This document shows, one piece after another, positions 63,742-64,000 of a stretch of DNA of 64,000 nt. Within the stretch, counting starts at the first letter, position 1. Every line of letters begins with the position of its first letter. The stretch covers positions 1-64,000 of the forward strand of contig NZ_FNCJ01000013.1 in NCBI RefSeq assembly GCF_900100735.1. Reading direction: 5' to 3'. Under the pieces are notes generated by a model. That model was not told the DNA's origin. It made no database searches and saw only the letters and a list, made by a program, of their open reading frames with translations. Made by a program: the position numbers and the translations under genes. Source of the DNA: Paraburkholderia phenazinium. Lineage in GTDB: Bacteria; Pseudomonadota; Gammaproteobacteria; Burkholderiales; Burkholderiaceae.

Positions 63742-64000
63742 GCGAACTCAAGCACCAGCCGGCGCGTACGGGCGCTCTTTTTCTCGAGCTTACCGACACG
63801 CACAGCGCCGATTTCTCGCGTATTGCGCACATGGGTGCCGCCGCACGGCTGTAAATCGATGCCTTCGATGCGCAACAGACGCACGCAGCCGAGCCCCATC
63901 GGTGGCTTCACGCTCATTGTGCGGACAAGCTCGGGACGCTCCGCCATTTGCGCGTCGGTAATCCATTCAGTGATGACGCCATGCGCCCCGCCGACCAGTT
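63738..64000 (-). CDS. alanyl-tRNA editing protein (AlaX-like), N-terminus outside window
   Basis: The last 86 codons of a gene that continues past the window end; the frame is open to base 64000. It contains the zinc-site CGGTHVRNTREIG of the AlaRS editing domain, and ends RTRRLVLEFA. Such proteins deacylate Ser-tRNA(Ala) or Gly-tRNA(Ala). The second half of the domain matches AlaX; the rest cannot be seen. It overlaps the DUF924 gene by 4 bases. Confidence 0.85.
   Translation of the reverse strand, partial: LVGGAHGVITEWITDAQMAERPELVRTMSVKPPMGLGCVRLLRIEGIDLQPCGGTHVRNTREIGAVRVGKLEKKSARTRRLVLEFA

Overview
The window reads as a stretch of the main chromosome of a high-GC betaproteobacterium of the Burkholderia/Paraburkholderia group. 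The support is the gene order tpiA-secG-tRNA-Leu-nuoA to nuoN-DUF2818-NUDIX-DUF1178, the ilvB-ilvN-ilvC-psd-pssA-leuA order, rpsO-pnp, and Burkholderiales-type families (DUF2863, DUF3619, DUF3106). No prophage, insertion sequence, integrase or CRISPR array is visible, and nearly all the DNA is genic.

Layout. (1) 1-491: the extreme 5' end of a 16S rRNA gene on the minus strand, its leader, and two tandem rrn promoters. (2) 0.5-10 kb: an AI-2E-family permease, a DUF2863 protein, an atypical LuxR-type response regulator, a CbiM-like membrane protein, a secreted Lys/Ser-tailed protein, an M14 carboxypeptidase, YaaA, an orphan PIN protein and a methionine-type aminotransferase. (3) 10-21 kb: acyl-CoA metabolism. 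The plus strand carries a PaaH-like dehydrogenase, a PaaG-like isomerase, a histidine phosphatase, an APH-type kinase, an ACAD10/11-like acyl-CoA dehydrogenase and a YfcG-like GST. The minus strand carries DUF1178, a PimC/PimD-like heteromeric acyl-CoA dehydrogenase pair and two MaoC hydratases, behind a TetR-type palindrome. (4) 21-39 kb, minus strand: NUDIX, DUF2818, the complete 14-subunit complex I operon, tRNA-Leu(GAG), secG and tpiA. (5) 39-48 kb: a quinone oxidoreductase, pnp-rpsO, an orphan substrate-binding protein, a lipoprotein, and a beta-carbonic anhydrase with a SulP transporter. (6) 48-55 kb, minus strand: leuA, pssA, psd, ilvC, ilvN, ilvB (leucine/isoleucine/valine and phosphatidylethanolamine synthesis). 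(7) 55.5-60.7 kb, plus strand: an ECF sigma factor with a coupled single-TM protein, a DUF3106 protein and an RDD protein; then a PlcP-like metallophosphoesterase, a glycosyltransferase and a diacylglycerol kinase. (8) 60.8-64 kb: a PhaD-like TetR regulator, a LOG protein, an SDR, DUF924, and an alanyl-tRNA editing protein cut by the window end.

Three candidate systems stand out. First, a Pho-box-like element (57890-57907) sits just upstream of the PlcP-like / Agt-like / DgkA genes, which suggests phosphate-starvation lipid remodelling with diacylglycerol recycling. Second, the ECF sigma-DUF3619-DUF3106 set has the layout of a sigma / membrane anti-sigma / periplasmic sensor trio of the CnrH-CnrY-CnrX kind. 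Third, the kinase plus ACAD pair matches the logic of 4-hydroxyacyl-CoA catabolism (LvaA/LvaC of Pseudomonas, ACAD10/11 of animals). All functions are inferred by reading the sequence; no database search was possible.
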